Origin: Puniceicoccales bacterium
Lineage (GTDB): Bacteria > Verrucomicrobiota > Verrucomicrobiia > Opitutales > UBA953
DNA: 22,034 nucleotides
Direction: 5' to 3'
Assembly (NCBI GenBank): GCA_031279675.1
Contig: JAITIB010000069.1
Coordinates: 1-22,034, forward strand
The position numbers were made by a program, and so were the translations under genes. Shown here piece by piece: positions 7,282-14,703 of this stretch. Within the stretch, counting starts at the first letter, position 1; the number at the start of each line of letters is the position of its first letter. The notes under the pieces were generated by a model that did no database searches, had not been told where the DNA came from, and was given only the letters and a program-made list of their open reading frames with translations.

Positions 7282-8703
7282 TTAAACGGCGAAGTCGGCG
7301 TCCGAGTAGAAGAGTTTTTTCTCGGCGGCGACGGCTTCGTTCACGCGGAAGATGGGAGCCTCGCTTTCAAAGGCGTGCTCGCCGTCACAGTTGAGTTTGA
7401 CGCCGGGGTCGCCGCGAACGGTCTTGAGGAAGTTCTCGACGTGGAATTGGTGGATCATCTTGGCCCCGGTGCGCGAGGGGAGGTCAAATTGGGCAGCCGG
7501 GGGTGTGTCGCGGGTATCGGCAACTCCATCGGAGGGCTTGGCTGCTTTCGCCGGTGGCGTGGTATCAGCAAGCAGGATCTTCTTGGCGGCGAGGGCCTCG
7601 AACTTGTCCTTGGAGGCGAGCTCTGCGTAAACCTTGATGTGCTGGGACTGTTCGGAGAGCTTGAGAGAGCCTTCGAGCCCCATGAAGTTTTCAAAATAGC
7701 CGCCTCCGCTGCTGGTCGTTGTAAGCACTTGGTAGTAGGCGCGGGCCATGCCTTCGGGGGTCTTGTAGTCGAAAATGCACATCACGTTGTCATACCATTC
7801 GTGCGTCGTGTAGTAGTCCACGCCACCGGCGGCGATGACGGAGTGGGGGCGTCCAAAGACCCAGTTGAGAATGTCGATCTGGTGGGCGCCGAGGTCGGAA
7901 ATGGGGCCGCTGGAGTATTTTTTGAACCAGCGCCAGTTTCTGAATTCATGGGCATTTTCGAAGCCCGCGCGTTTCAATTCCTCTGGTGTGAGTGCCCCTT
8001 TCTTGGGCATCGTCAGGTCGGTGGCGACGGCGCGGTTCCATTGGGCGTTGGCGTTCATGATGCGTCCGAGGATTTTGTTTTGCTTGAGCAGGACGTTGTA
8101 TGCGTAGCGGTAATTGGGGTTGCTGCGGCGTTGGTGCCCGATCTGGAGGAGTTTGCCGGTTTCCTTCATCGTGCGTACCATGCTGCGCGCGTTCTCAATG
8201 TTGTTGGCCATCATCTTTTCGCAATAGACGTGCTTGCCGGCCTTGAGCGATTTGTTGGTGTGCTCGGCGTGGAGGAAGTCCGGGGTGGCGACGAAGACGG
8301 CGTCGAGGCTTTTTTCCTTTTCGAGCATTTCGTCAATGTCTCGGTATCCTTGGAAATCGGCGAATCCCCTGCTTTTTTGTCGGTTGACGCTGGACTGCAA
8401 CTGGTAGGGCCAGATGTCGCACAGGGCCTTGAGTTTGAGATTGATGGCCTTCTCCTTGACGATCGCGTCAATGTTATCGAGGAGGATTTGCCCTTGGGCG
8501 CCGCAGCCGACGACAGCGATGTTGATCGCGTTGCCGGAGGCGCGGTTGGTCGGCACGCCGGCGCTTTGCGCATGGAGGCGGGCGGATTGCTCGTTGGAGA
8601 GGAGGACGAGGCCTGCCCCGGCAAAGGTGGTGGTGGCGAGGAAGCGGCGGCGGTTGAGGGGCTGCCTGCCGTTGTCCTGAGTGGCGTGAGTGTTGTTTTC
8701 CAT
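7282..8703 (-). CDS. Tat-exported Gfo/Idh/MocA family oxidoreductase
   Basis: A 473-residue protein from the ATG at 8703. A start 19 codons further upstream is possible, but it leaves the Tat signal internal and almost abuts the previous gene. The N-terminus NRRRFLATT plus a hydrophobic stretch is a twin-arginine signal. A Rossmann domain follows, with INIAVVGCGAQGQ binding NAD(P), then VFVATPDFLHAEHT and YCEKMMA, where most members read EKP. The C-terminal domain has GAHQIDILNW with the usual catalytic-type His and Asp. Family members oxidise or reduce sugar hydroxyls. Exported ones with tightly held cofactor include glucose-fructose oxidoreductase and glycoside 3-oxidoreductases. It lies 41 bases downstream of the DoxX-like gene and near a DUF1080 gene, which fits a 3-keto-sugar pathway (inference). 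Confidence 0.9.
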   Translation of the reverse strand: MENNTHATQDNGRQPLNRRRFLATTTFAGAGLVLLSNEQSARLHAQSAGVPTNRASGNAINIAVVGCGAQGQILLDNIDAIVKEKAINLKLKALCDIWPYQLQSSVNRQKSRGFADFQGYRDIDEMLEKEKSLDAVFVATPDFLHAEHTNKSLKAGKHVYCEKMMANNIENARSMVRTMKETGKLLQIGHQRRSNPNYRYAYNVLLKQNKILGRIMNANAQWNRAVATDLTMPKKGALTPEELKRAGFENAHEFRNWRWFKKYSSGPISDLGAHQIDILNWVFGRPHSVIAAGGVDYYTTHEWYDNVMCIFDYKTPEGMARAYYQVLTTTSSGGGYFENFMGLEGSLKLSEQSQHIKVYAELASKDKFEALAAKKILLADTTPPAKAAKPSDGVADTRDTPPAAQFDLPSRTGAKMIHQFHVENFLKTVRGDPGVKLNCDGEHAFESEAPIFRVNEAVAAEKKLFYSDADFAV

Positions 8704-8744
8704 GATGTTTTTGATGTGTTGAGGGTGGATGACGCGGGGTGAAA

Positions 8745-9449
8745 TCAGAATTTTTTGCACACGACGAACCGGTTGTGCTTCACGAGCAGGAGGGCGGCGA
8801 CGACAAGCACGATGTGCACGCCGAGCATGGTGATGCCGGCACTGGAGCCGGGCTCCTTGGTGATGATGATGAAGCCTGCCGTGAGCGCCGTGTAGAGGAG
8901 GCCTTGGGCGAGGAGGGAGATGCGTGTGCCGATGCCGAGCAGGAGGGTGGCGCCGAGTGCGATCAGGATGTAGCCGAGTGTGTTATCAAGGAACCAGAGC
9001 GCCCACTTGGGCATGATGAGCCAGCCGAGCCGGGGCCATTCGGTGAGGTTGGAGAAGCTTTCGTAGGTCCACGCGCCTCCGGTGGGGAGTCCGTGGTGGA
9101 CGAGTTTGGAAACGGTTTCCTGCCCTTCCGTGGCCACTGTGGCTACTGCCGTGACGGCGTCTTTGATGCCGTAGTCTTCGCCAGCGGGTGCGGCAGCCGC
9201 GGCAGCGCCGGCCTTGGCGACGACCGTTTCCTCGATGCTGAATTTGCTCAGCCCTGTGAGGAGGGCCCTGGCGCCGAGCCAGACGCGCAGGATCCAGAAG
9301 GCGAGCGTGCGTTCGTTGGCGACGGGGCAGCCGCAGGAGGGTTCCGCGCCGCCGTCGCAAGCGCAGGAGTTTTGCAAATCCGCGCAGCAGCAGGAATCTC
9401 CGGCGCCGGTGTTGGATGGGTTATTGTCGTGGGTGGAGGTTTTGCTCAT
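8745..9449 (-). CDS. DoxX-like membrane protein with cysteine-rich N-terminus
   Basis: A 234-residue protein. Residues 1-45 are soluble and contain seven cysteines (20, 21, 22, 29, 31, 39, 41; CCCADLQNSCACDGG, then CGCP). The remainder has about four hydrophobic segments in a DoxX/DoxD-like arrangement: FWILRVWLGARALLTGLSKF, then after an Ala-rich loop LGYILIALGATLLLGIG, GLLYTALTAGFIII and ITMLGVHIVLVVAALLL. The DoxX superfamily includes quinone-linked and redox-related membrane proteins, and most members are uncharacterised. The cysteine cluster could bind a metal or an Fe-S centre. DoxX-like genes are often seen beside Gfo/Idh/MocA genes in Verrucomicrobia and Planctomycetes, as here, so it may pass electrons from the oxidoreductase to the quinone pool. 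That is inference. Confidence 0.72.
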   Translation of the reverse strand: MSKTSTHDNNPSNTGAGDSCCCADLQNSCACDGGAEPSCGCPVANERTLAFWILRVWLGARALLTGLSKFSIEETVVAKAGAAAAAAPAGEDYGIKDAVTAVATVATEGQETVSKLVHHGLPTGGAWTYESFSNLTEWPRLGWLIMPKWALWFLDNTLGYILIALGATLLLGIGTRISLLAQGLLYTALTAGFIIITKEPGSSAGITMLGVHIVLVVAALLLVKHNRFVVCKKF

Positions 9450-9519
9450 AGAGAAAGTGTCTGGGCTGCTGAGAACAGCGGTCTTTAAAAAAGGTTCCGC
9501 GTTGGACGCCTTGGGGGAA

Positions 9520-10239
9520 TTACTTGAGTTCGCGGATCTTGATGTTTCGGAAGGAGACTTCGTCCTGATGGTCCTGGAGCAGGATGTGCCCGCGCTCGGC
9601 TTCGCCGTATTGGGGGATGCCGCGGAATTTGCTCTTCTTCACGAGGGCGCGGAAGGCGTCGCCGGTGCGTTCGTATTCGACGAGTTTCACGCCGTCGAGC
9701 CAGTGCTCGACGTGGTTGCCGCGGGCGACGATGCGCGCGGTGTGCCATTCGTTTATGGTGCCCTTGGGTTTGTCGTCGGGGGCGGAGATGAGGTCGTAGA
9801 GGGCGCCGATGCGGTGGTTGACTTTTTTTGCGTCGGAGTGGCGTTCGTCGTCGAGGATTTGGAATTCGGGGCCGACGGCGTCGTTTTTGCGCACTTGCGC
9901 GAAGTATTTGATGCCGCTGTTGGCGCCTGCGGTCATTTTGAAATCAACGCTGAGCTCGAAGCTGGCGTAGGTTTTGGCTGTGATGATGTCGCCGCCGCCG
10001 CCGGTGGTCCTGGTCTTTTTTTGGACGGTGAGGACGCCGTCCTTGAGGGTCCAGCCCTTGGGGGGGAAGTTGTTGTTTTTGACGCTGCGCCAGCCCTCTG
10101 TCGTGGCGCCGTCCCAGAGGAGGGTCCAGCCGTTGGCGATTTCGTCCGGGGTGAGGGTGTTGGGGGGCGGTGTCGTGGCGTGCGCGGTGTGTGTGGCGAG
10201 CGTGAGGGCGAGCAGGAGGGCGGTGATGGTTGTTTTCAT
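9520..10239 (-). CDS. DUF1080 (3-keto-disaccharide hydrolase-like) secreted protein
   Basis: A 239-residue protein with a Sec signal peptide (MKTTITALLLALTLATHTAHA) and one jelly-roll domain of the DUF1080 / 3-keto-disaccharide hydrolase family. The typical opening NGWTLLWDGATTEGWRS is followed by ASFELSVDFKMTAGANSGIKYF, GPEFQILDDERHSD, NEWHTARIVARGNHVEHWLDG and the closing ISFRNIKIREL-like strand (VSFRNIKIRELK). Proteins of this family cleave 3-keto-glycosides made by glycoside 3-oxidoreductases. Expected location is the periplasm. It lies 84 bases after the YfbK-like gene and 70 bases before the DoxX-like gene, on the same strand. With the Gfo/Idh/MocA gene two positions downstream, a shared pathway is likely. 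Confidence 0.9.
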   Translation of the reverse strand: MKTTITALLLALTLATHTAHATTPPPNTLTPDEIANGWTLLWDGATTEGWRSVKNNNFPPKGWTLKDGVLTVQKKTRTTGGGGDIITAKTYASFELSVDFKMTAGANSGIKYFAQVRKNDAVGPEFQILDDERHSDAKKVNHRIGALYDLISAPDDKPKGTINEWHTARIVARGNHVEHWLDGVKLVEYERTGDAFRALVKKSKFRGIPQYGEAERGHILLQDHQDEVSFRNIKIRELK

Positions 10240-10323
10240 TTGGATTGGTTGCGTTGGTTGAGTGCGGGCGGTGTTCTCTTGGGCGGTGCGCGTGGTGGCA
10301 ATGTTGTTTTTTGGGGTGTGCCG

Positions 10324-11616
10324 TCACTGCATCAACGGGGTGGCGGCGCGGATGAGGTCGTCGAGGAGGTTTTTGTTTGGGTTGTTGATGCTTTGGGCGA
10401 GTCGTCCGGACAGGGCGAGTGTGGCGGTGCCGCGGTATTGCGATTCGCGGAGGGCGAGCGCGAATGCGGCTGTGGCGGCGGCGAGGCGGGTGTCGTCCGA
10501 GGCGGTTTCGAGGGTTTGAATGGGGAGCGGGGCGGAGAGCAGTGTGGTGGTGCCGGTGGCGTCGCTGAGTGCGAGGTGGATTTTCCCCGGTGTCGTGGCG
10601 TTGGCGGCGGGGACGAGTTCGAAGAGCGTGGTGAGTGTTTCCCCGGTGTGGAGTGTGACGGGGGTGTCGAGGGGGCGGGCGTTCAGGGCGCCGTCCTCGC
10701 ACCCGAGGAGGCGCCAGGAGGCGACGTGCGTGGTGGAGAATCCGGCGGTGGCGCGGGCGTCCGCGATGGTGGCGCGGGCGTGCAGGGTTATGCGCACGAG
10801 CCAGTGGTTTTCGGCCCACGGGGCGGGGATGGCTTCGGCGGTGGCGTGGAGTGGCCGCGGGGTTTGCGCGGGGAGGTGTGCCGGGGTGGTGGTGACGAGG
10901 GCGTTGACGAGGCTGTCAATGCGCAGGTGTTCGCGCGCGGGGCGGTGGCGTTGGAGGAGGTTGTTGCGCAGGTGCTGGACGTAGGCCGGCCCCGCGGCGC
11001 GGAGGCAGAGGCTGGCGGTGTGGTTGGTTGCGGTGGCGACGCGGGCGTTTTCGCCGCCGCCGGGGGTGCGCACGGGGAGTTGTGCGACGAGGGTGGCGAG
11101 GGCGGGGTCGGTGGGTGCGGGGGTTATTTTATAAATGGTCTCGGCGTAGCTGGGGCGGGTGGCGGGTGGCGGGCGGAGTTGGATGGGGGTGTCGCCGCGG
11201 GCGGTGGCGGCGGTTGTCGGGGCGGGGGTGGGCGCGCCGGGGTTTTGGAGTGCGAGGTAGAGTGCGAGGGCGGCGGTGGCGCCGAGGAGGCAGAGGATGG
11301 GGATGCTGTTCCGGGGGGGGTTGGTGTGCGCGTGGCTGGCGGTGGCGAGCATGGGGCGGCGTTTGGGGAAGGGGATGATTTGCGGGATGACTTTCGGGGT
11401 GGCGGCGGGGGTGGTGTCCGGGATTGCGGCGAGTTCGTCGCGGAAGTTCTTTTCGAGTGTTTGCGCGAGGGTGCCGAGGGCGGCGTATTCGTGCCGGAGG
11501 GCGGGGTTGTGCGCGAGTTCGTCGCGGAGTTTTTGCGCGAGGGCGGGGTCGTGGATTTCGCCGAGGAGGAGGTCGGTGAGGCGCGGGTCGTTGGGTGTGA
11601 GTGCGGGGGTGTTCAT
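10324..11616 (-). CDS. YfbK-like anti-sigma membrane protein lacking its vWA domain
   Basis: A 430-residue protein. Residues 1-60 (NDPRLTDLLLGEIHDPALAQ) resemble the cytoplasmic anti-sigma segment that heads YfbK-type proteins linked to ECF sigma factors. A membrane span follows at about 105-123 (IPILCLLGATAALALYLALQ). Residues 200-280 match the YfbK N-terminal domain (AYVQHLRNN, LRIDSLVNAL, PAPWAENHWLVRITLHAR). Residues 285-430 match the YfbK C-terminal domain DUF3520 (VASWRLLGCEDGAL, TGETLTTLFELVPA, AAFALALRESQYRG). The von Willebrand A domain that normally sits between these two, with its DxSxS metal site, is absent: only a handful of residues join them. The reading frame is intact. The sigma factor gene ends 27 bases upstream, so the two are one transcription unit. 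It probably restrains or senses for that sigma factor (inference). Confidence 0.75.
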   Translation of the reverse strand: MNTPALTPNDPRLTDLLLGEIHDPALAQKLRDELAHNPALRHEYAALGTLAQTLEKNFRDELAAIPDTTPAATPKVIPQIIPFPKRRPMLATASHAHTNPPRNSIPILCLLGATAALALYLALQNPGAPTPAPTTAATARGDTPIQLRPPPATRPSYAETIYKITPAPTDPALATLVAQLPVRTPGGGENARVATATNHTASLCLRAAGPAYVQHLRNNLLQRHRPAREHLRIDSLVNALVTTTPAHLPAQTPRPLHATAEAIPAPWAENHWLVRITLHARATIADARATAGFSTTHVASWRLLGCEDGALNARPLDTPVTLHTGETLTTLFELVPAANATTPGKIHLALSDATGTTTLLSAPLPIQTLETASDDTRLAAATAAFALALRESQYRGTATLALSGRLAQSINNPNKNLLDDLIRAATPLMQ

Positions 11617-11643
11617 GGTGGTTGGTGCGTGGTGCGGGTTGGT

Positions 11644-12210
11644 TTATGAAAGTGACGAGGGTTGCGCGGTGGCTTTGTTGAGGCGTTGGCGGAGGGTGGC
11701 GAGGGTGGTGTGGAGGATGAAGCCGACGTTGGTGGGGGTGAGGCCGGTGGCGGTGGCGATTTCCTTGTAGCTGAGGCCGGCTTGGAATTTGAGGCGGAGG
11801 AGTTCGCGCTGGCGCGGGGTGAGGGTTTCGAGCTGGGCGTTGAGGGCGTGGAGGGTTTCGGTGTGTTCGAGGGTGTCGGGCGGGGTGGGGGCCGGGTCGG
11901 GCTGGCGTTCAAAGAAGTCGGTATCGGGGTTGTCGTCGTTGGTGGTGGTGGCGGGGATCAGGTGTTCGCGCTGGTTTTGGCGCCACCAGTCGATGGCGCG
12001 GGTGCGGCAGACGCGGTAGAGCCAGGCTTTGGGGTTGGCGGGTTGTTGGGGGGATTTGCAGAGGCGGAGAAAGGTTTCCTGGACGATGTCGTGCGCGGTG
12101 GCGTCGTTGCGCACGAGGCTGCGCGCGTAGCCTATGAGCGCCCGTTGGTGTTCGCGGACGAGGGTGTCCACGGGTGTTTTGGGTGGCGTGGCGGCGGTTT
12201 CGGGGGCCAT
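11644..12210 (-). CDS. ECF-family RNA polymerase sigma factor
   Basis: A 188-residue protein from the ATG at 12210; an in-frame GTG 13 codons upstream is the alternative. Region 2 is clear: LIGYARSLVRNDATAHDIVQ, then ETFLRL (core binding) and PKAWLYRVCRTRAIDWWRQ (-10 recognition). An acidic, proline-rich linker (DDNPDTDFFERQPDPAPTPP) leads to region 4: LTPRQRELLRLKFQAGLSYK, then EIATATGLTPTNVGFILH, a helix-turn-helix that reads the -35 element. It is a standard-length ECF sigma factor. It heads the minus-strand block and is followed after 27 bases by the YfbK-like membrane protein, a familiar pairing in Planctomycetes and Verrucomicrobia. It is divergent from the beta-CASP gene with 135 bases between them. 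I could not identify a self-directed promoter with confidence. Confidence 0.93.
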   Translation of the reverse strand: MAPETAATPPKTPVDTLVREHQRALIGYARSLVRNDATAHDIVQETFLRLCKSPQQPANPKAWLYRVCRTRAIDWWRQNQREHLIPATTTNDDNPDTDFFERQPDPAPTPPDTLEHTETLHALNAQLETLTPRQRELLRLKFQAGLSYKEIATATGLTPTNVGFILHTTLATLRQRLNKATAQPSSLS

Positions 12211-12345
12211 GCGTGGAGGGTGGGCGGTTGTTGGCGCGGTTTGCAACACAGGATGGAGGACGCGCGGGGGCGTGTTTCATTAGCCGTTTTTCGTTTTCAC
12301 TTGCGCGGGCGCGCGTGTTGCGTTGTTTGCGCGGACTTTTCCCCA

Positions 12346-13704
12346 GTGATTTTGACCGATCTTAATTCCGAACAGGACATTGGAGCCAATTGCTTGCTTG
12401 CCGAGATTGGGCCGTTCCGTTTTCTCATCGACTCGGGTGTGCACCCGAAGAAGCTTGGTGTCGCGTCGTTGCCGCGGTTGGGGCGGCTTCCGGAGCTGGA
12501 CTTTGTGGTGCTGACGCACTGCCATCTTGACCATCTGGGGGCGTTGCCGGTGGTGTTGCGCAAGCAGCCTCGTGTGGAGGTGTTGTGCTCGCCCGCGTCG
12601 GCGCTTGTTGCGAAGCGCATTTTGCGCAACAGCGTGACGGTGATGCTTCGCCAGCGCGAGGAGGCGGGGGTGCGGGACTATCCGTTGTTTTCCTATGAGG
12701 AGCTGGACGCGGTGGAGAAGGCGTTGCGTCCGTTGCCGTTGCTGTCGCGGCGGGTGTTGCGCGGGGTTGGGGATGCGGAGATTGCCGTGACTTTGCATCC
12801 GGCGGGGCATGTGGCGGGGGCGGTGGGGTGTCTTTTGGAACACAAGCACAGGAGGATTTTTTTCACGGGTGACGTGCTCTTTCACGATCAGGAGACGGTG
12901 TCGCGCGCGGAGTTTCCGTCGGCGCCCGTGGACACCTTGGTGACGGAGACGACGCATGGGGCGGTGGCGCCCCTGGAGGGGGTGTCGCGGGCCGGGGAGA
13001 CGGCGCGTTTGCTTGAGCTGGTCAATGGTGTGGTGGCGCACGGCGGTTCGGTGTTGATTCCCGCGTTTGCGTTCGGGCGAATGCACGAGATGCTGACGCT
13101 TTTGGGCGAGGCGCGGCGGCGCGGGGCGTTGGCGGGCTGTCCGGTGTTTTGCTCGGGGCTGGGGATTGATCTGGCGGATTATTTTGACTTGATGACGCGC
13201 AAGACGGGCGCGGTGCGTTTCCGGCGCCGGGTGTTGCAGGAGCTTGGCGTGCGGTCGTTGAGCCAGCGTTTTGTGCCGCCCGGGCGCGATTTGCCGGAGA
13301 AGGGGATTTATCTGCTTTCGAGCGGGATGCTTGTGGAGAACACGCCTGCGTGGCGTGTGGCGGCCAATCTGCTCGATCATGCGCGCAACGCGGTGTGTTT
13401 TGTGGGTTACTGCGATCCGGATTCGCCGGGCGGGCGTTTGCTTGGGTGCCGGCGCGGGGACACGTTTGCGTTTCCCGGTCTTGACCATGTTGCGCATGTG
13501 AGGGCGCGGGTGGAACGGTTTTATTTCAGCGGGCACGCGGGGCGCGATGAGTTGGTGGCGTTTGCGCGGCGGTGCGATCCGCGTTCGATTGTGCTGACGC
13601 ACGGGGATCCGCCTGCGCGCAAGTGGTTTGAGGAGGCGTTGGCGGAGGAGTTGCCTGGGGCGCGGGTTTTTGACCCGGCGCCGGGGGTTGCCGTTCAGGT
13701 CTGA
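12346..13704 (+). CDS. Beta-CASP metallo-beta-lactamase ribonuclease-like protein
   Basis: A 452-residue cytoplasmic protein of the RNA-specific metallo-beta-lactamase class (YSH1/CPSF73-like, bacterial branch). The first domain has the metal motif THCHLDHLG (His58, His60, Asp62, His63) and the later ligands HPAGHVAGAVG and FFTGDVLFHD. The beta-CASP part shows DTLVTETTHG (motif A), the inserted domain with PAFAFGRMHEML, LLSSGML, and the C-terminal FSGHAGRDEL and VLTHGDPPARKWFEEAL. Such enzymes process or degrade RNA as endo- or exonucleases. The GTG at 12346 is chosen because family members begin (M)ILTDLN just before the first strand. The ATG at 12253 would add 31 residues without family character. 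Its last 10 bases overlap the end of the converging MscS gene. Confidence 0.88.
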   Translation: MILTDLNSEQDIGANCLLAEIGPFRFLIDSGVHPKKLGVASLPRLGRLPELDFVVLTHCHLDHLGALPVVLRKQPRVEVLCSPASALVAKRILRNSVTVMLRQREEAGVRDYPLFSYEELDAVEKALRPLPLLSRRVLRGVGDAEIAVTLHPAGHVAGAVGCLLEHKHRRIFFTGDVLFHDQETVSRAEFPSAPVDTLVTETTHGAVAPLEGVSRAGETARLLELVNGVVAHGGSVLIPAFAFGRMHEMLTLLGEARRRGALAGCPVFCSGLGIDLADYFDLMTRKTGAVRFRRRVLQELGVRSLSQRFVPPGRDLPEKGIYLLSSGMLVENTPAWRVAANLLDHARNAVCFVGYCDPDSPGGRLLGCRRGDTFAFPGLDHVAHVRARVERFYFSGHAGRDELVAFARRCDPRSIVLTHGDPPARKWFEEALAEELPGARVFDPAPGVAVQV

Positions 13705-14579
13705 GCCTGGGGCGGGGGTTGGTTTGGCGCCGGGGCGGTTGGTTTTTCGTGAAAGAGGTGGATGTCGCGCTGGGGGTAGGGGATGGTGCAGCCGCCGTTT
13801 TCGAGCGCCGCCTTCAGTTTCTCGAGCAGGTCGCTGCGCGCGGCCCAGTAGTCGGGTGTCTTTACCCAGGGGCGGATGGCGATGTCCACGGCGCTTTCGC
13901 CGAGGTTGGAGAGCAGGATGGAGGGCGGGGGTGAGGTGAGCACGCGCGCGTCCTCGGCGAGCACGCGCCGGATGATGTCGCGTGCTGTTGCGAGGTTGTC
14001 CCCGTAGCTTATGCCGATGGAGAGGTCGAGGCGGCGGGTGGGTTTTGCGGTCGTGTTGGTGACTGCGTTGGAGGTGAAGGTTGAGTTTGGCACGACGACG
14101 AGGCGGTTGTCGGGTGTGCGGAGCGTGGTGGTGAAGAGGCCGATTTCCTCGACGGTGCCGGTGATGCCGCCCGCCTCGATGGCGTCGTCCACGTTGAACG
14201 GGCGGAAGACGACGAGCATCATGCCCGCGGCGAAGTTGGAGAGCGTGCCTTGCAGTGCCAGGCCGATGGCCAGGCCGGTGGCGCCGATGGCGGCGACGAG
14301 CGAGGTGGTTTCCACGCCGAGGATGTTGAGCACTGCGAGGGCGACCACGACGAGGAGGAAGCCGTGCGCGACGCGGTGGAGGAATTTGGCGAGTGTCACG
14401 TCGAGGTGCGCGCGTGCGAACGCGCGCTTGGCGAATCGCAGGACGATGCGTGTGCCCCAGAGTCCTGTGCCGAGCACGATTGCGGCGGAGAGCAGGTTGC
14501 GGCCCAGGTCCGGCCAGGGCCAGTGCGCGGCGAGGGTTTCCCATGTTGTGGCGAGCGTGTCCTTGAGTGAGGTGAGCAT
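13695..14579 (-). CDS. Small-conductance mechanosensitive channel (MscS family)
   Basis: A 294-residue inner-membrane channel that opens under osmotic downshock. Three spans are visible at about residues 29-48, 72-90 and 95-127. The third is the pore helix with its Gly/Ala pattern (GATGLAIGLALQGTLSNFAA), followed by the beta domain RPFNVDDAIEAGGITGTVEE, then IGLFTTTLRTPDNRLVVVPN, the MscS signature. The C-terminal alpha/beta vestibule ends near YPQRDIHLFHE, then a proline-rich tail (PAPNQPPPQAQT). The ATG at 14579 is chosen because the sequence from there gives the normal MscS N-terminus. The upstream open frame is Pro-rich and crosses the divergent icd start. Length is close to E. coli MscS (286). 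Confidence 0.93.
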   Translation of the reverse strand: MLTSLKDTLATTWETLAAHWPWPDLGRNLLSAAIVLGTGLWGTRIVLRFAKRAFARAHLDVTLAKFLHRVAHGFLLVVVALAVLNILGVETTSLVAAIGATGLAIGLALQGTLSNFAAGMMLVVFRPFNVDDAIEAGGITGTVEEIGLFTTTLRTPDNRLVVVPNSTFTSNAVTNTTAKPTRRLDLSIGISYGDNLATARDIIRRVLAEDARVLTSPPPSILLSNLGESAVDIAIRPWVKTPDYWAARSDLLEKLKAALENGGCTIPYPQRDIHLFHEKPTAPAPNQPPPQAQT

Positions 14580-14703
14580 GGGGGCATGGGAAAAGGGAAA
14601 ATCGTCCCCGGTGCGAGCCTTGAACGGTGGCGGCGGGGTGGCGGGGTGCGCGGGCCGCATTGTTGTTGTCGCGGGGCCGGGGGGTGGTTTTGTTCGCGCC
14701 ACC
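14580..14703. promoter_or_regulatory. Divergent promoter region between MscS and icd
   Basis: These 124 bases separate the starts of two divergent genes, so promoters for both must lie here or overlap the genes. I see no convincing -35/-10 pair, operator or Shine-Dalgarno sequence for either. The region is GC-rich with several G runs. Assigned from gene arrangement only. Confidence 0.4.

Noticed and set aside
9214..11649. An 811-codon plus-strand open frame
   Set aside because: Antisense to the DUF1080 and YfbK-like genes; low-complexity Gly/Val/Glu sequence typical of the complement of a high-GC gene.
12253..12345. N-terminal extension of the beta-CASP gene from the ATG at 12253
   Set aside because: The extra 31 residues lack family similarity, and the family N-terminus (ILTDLN) begins right at the GTG at 12346.
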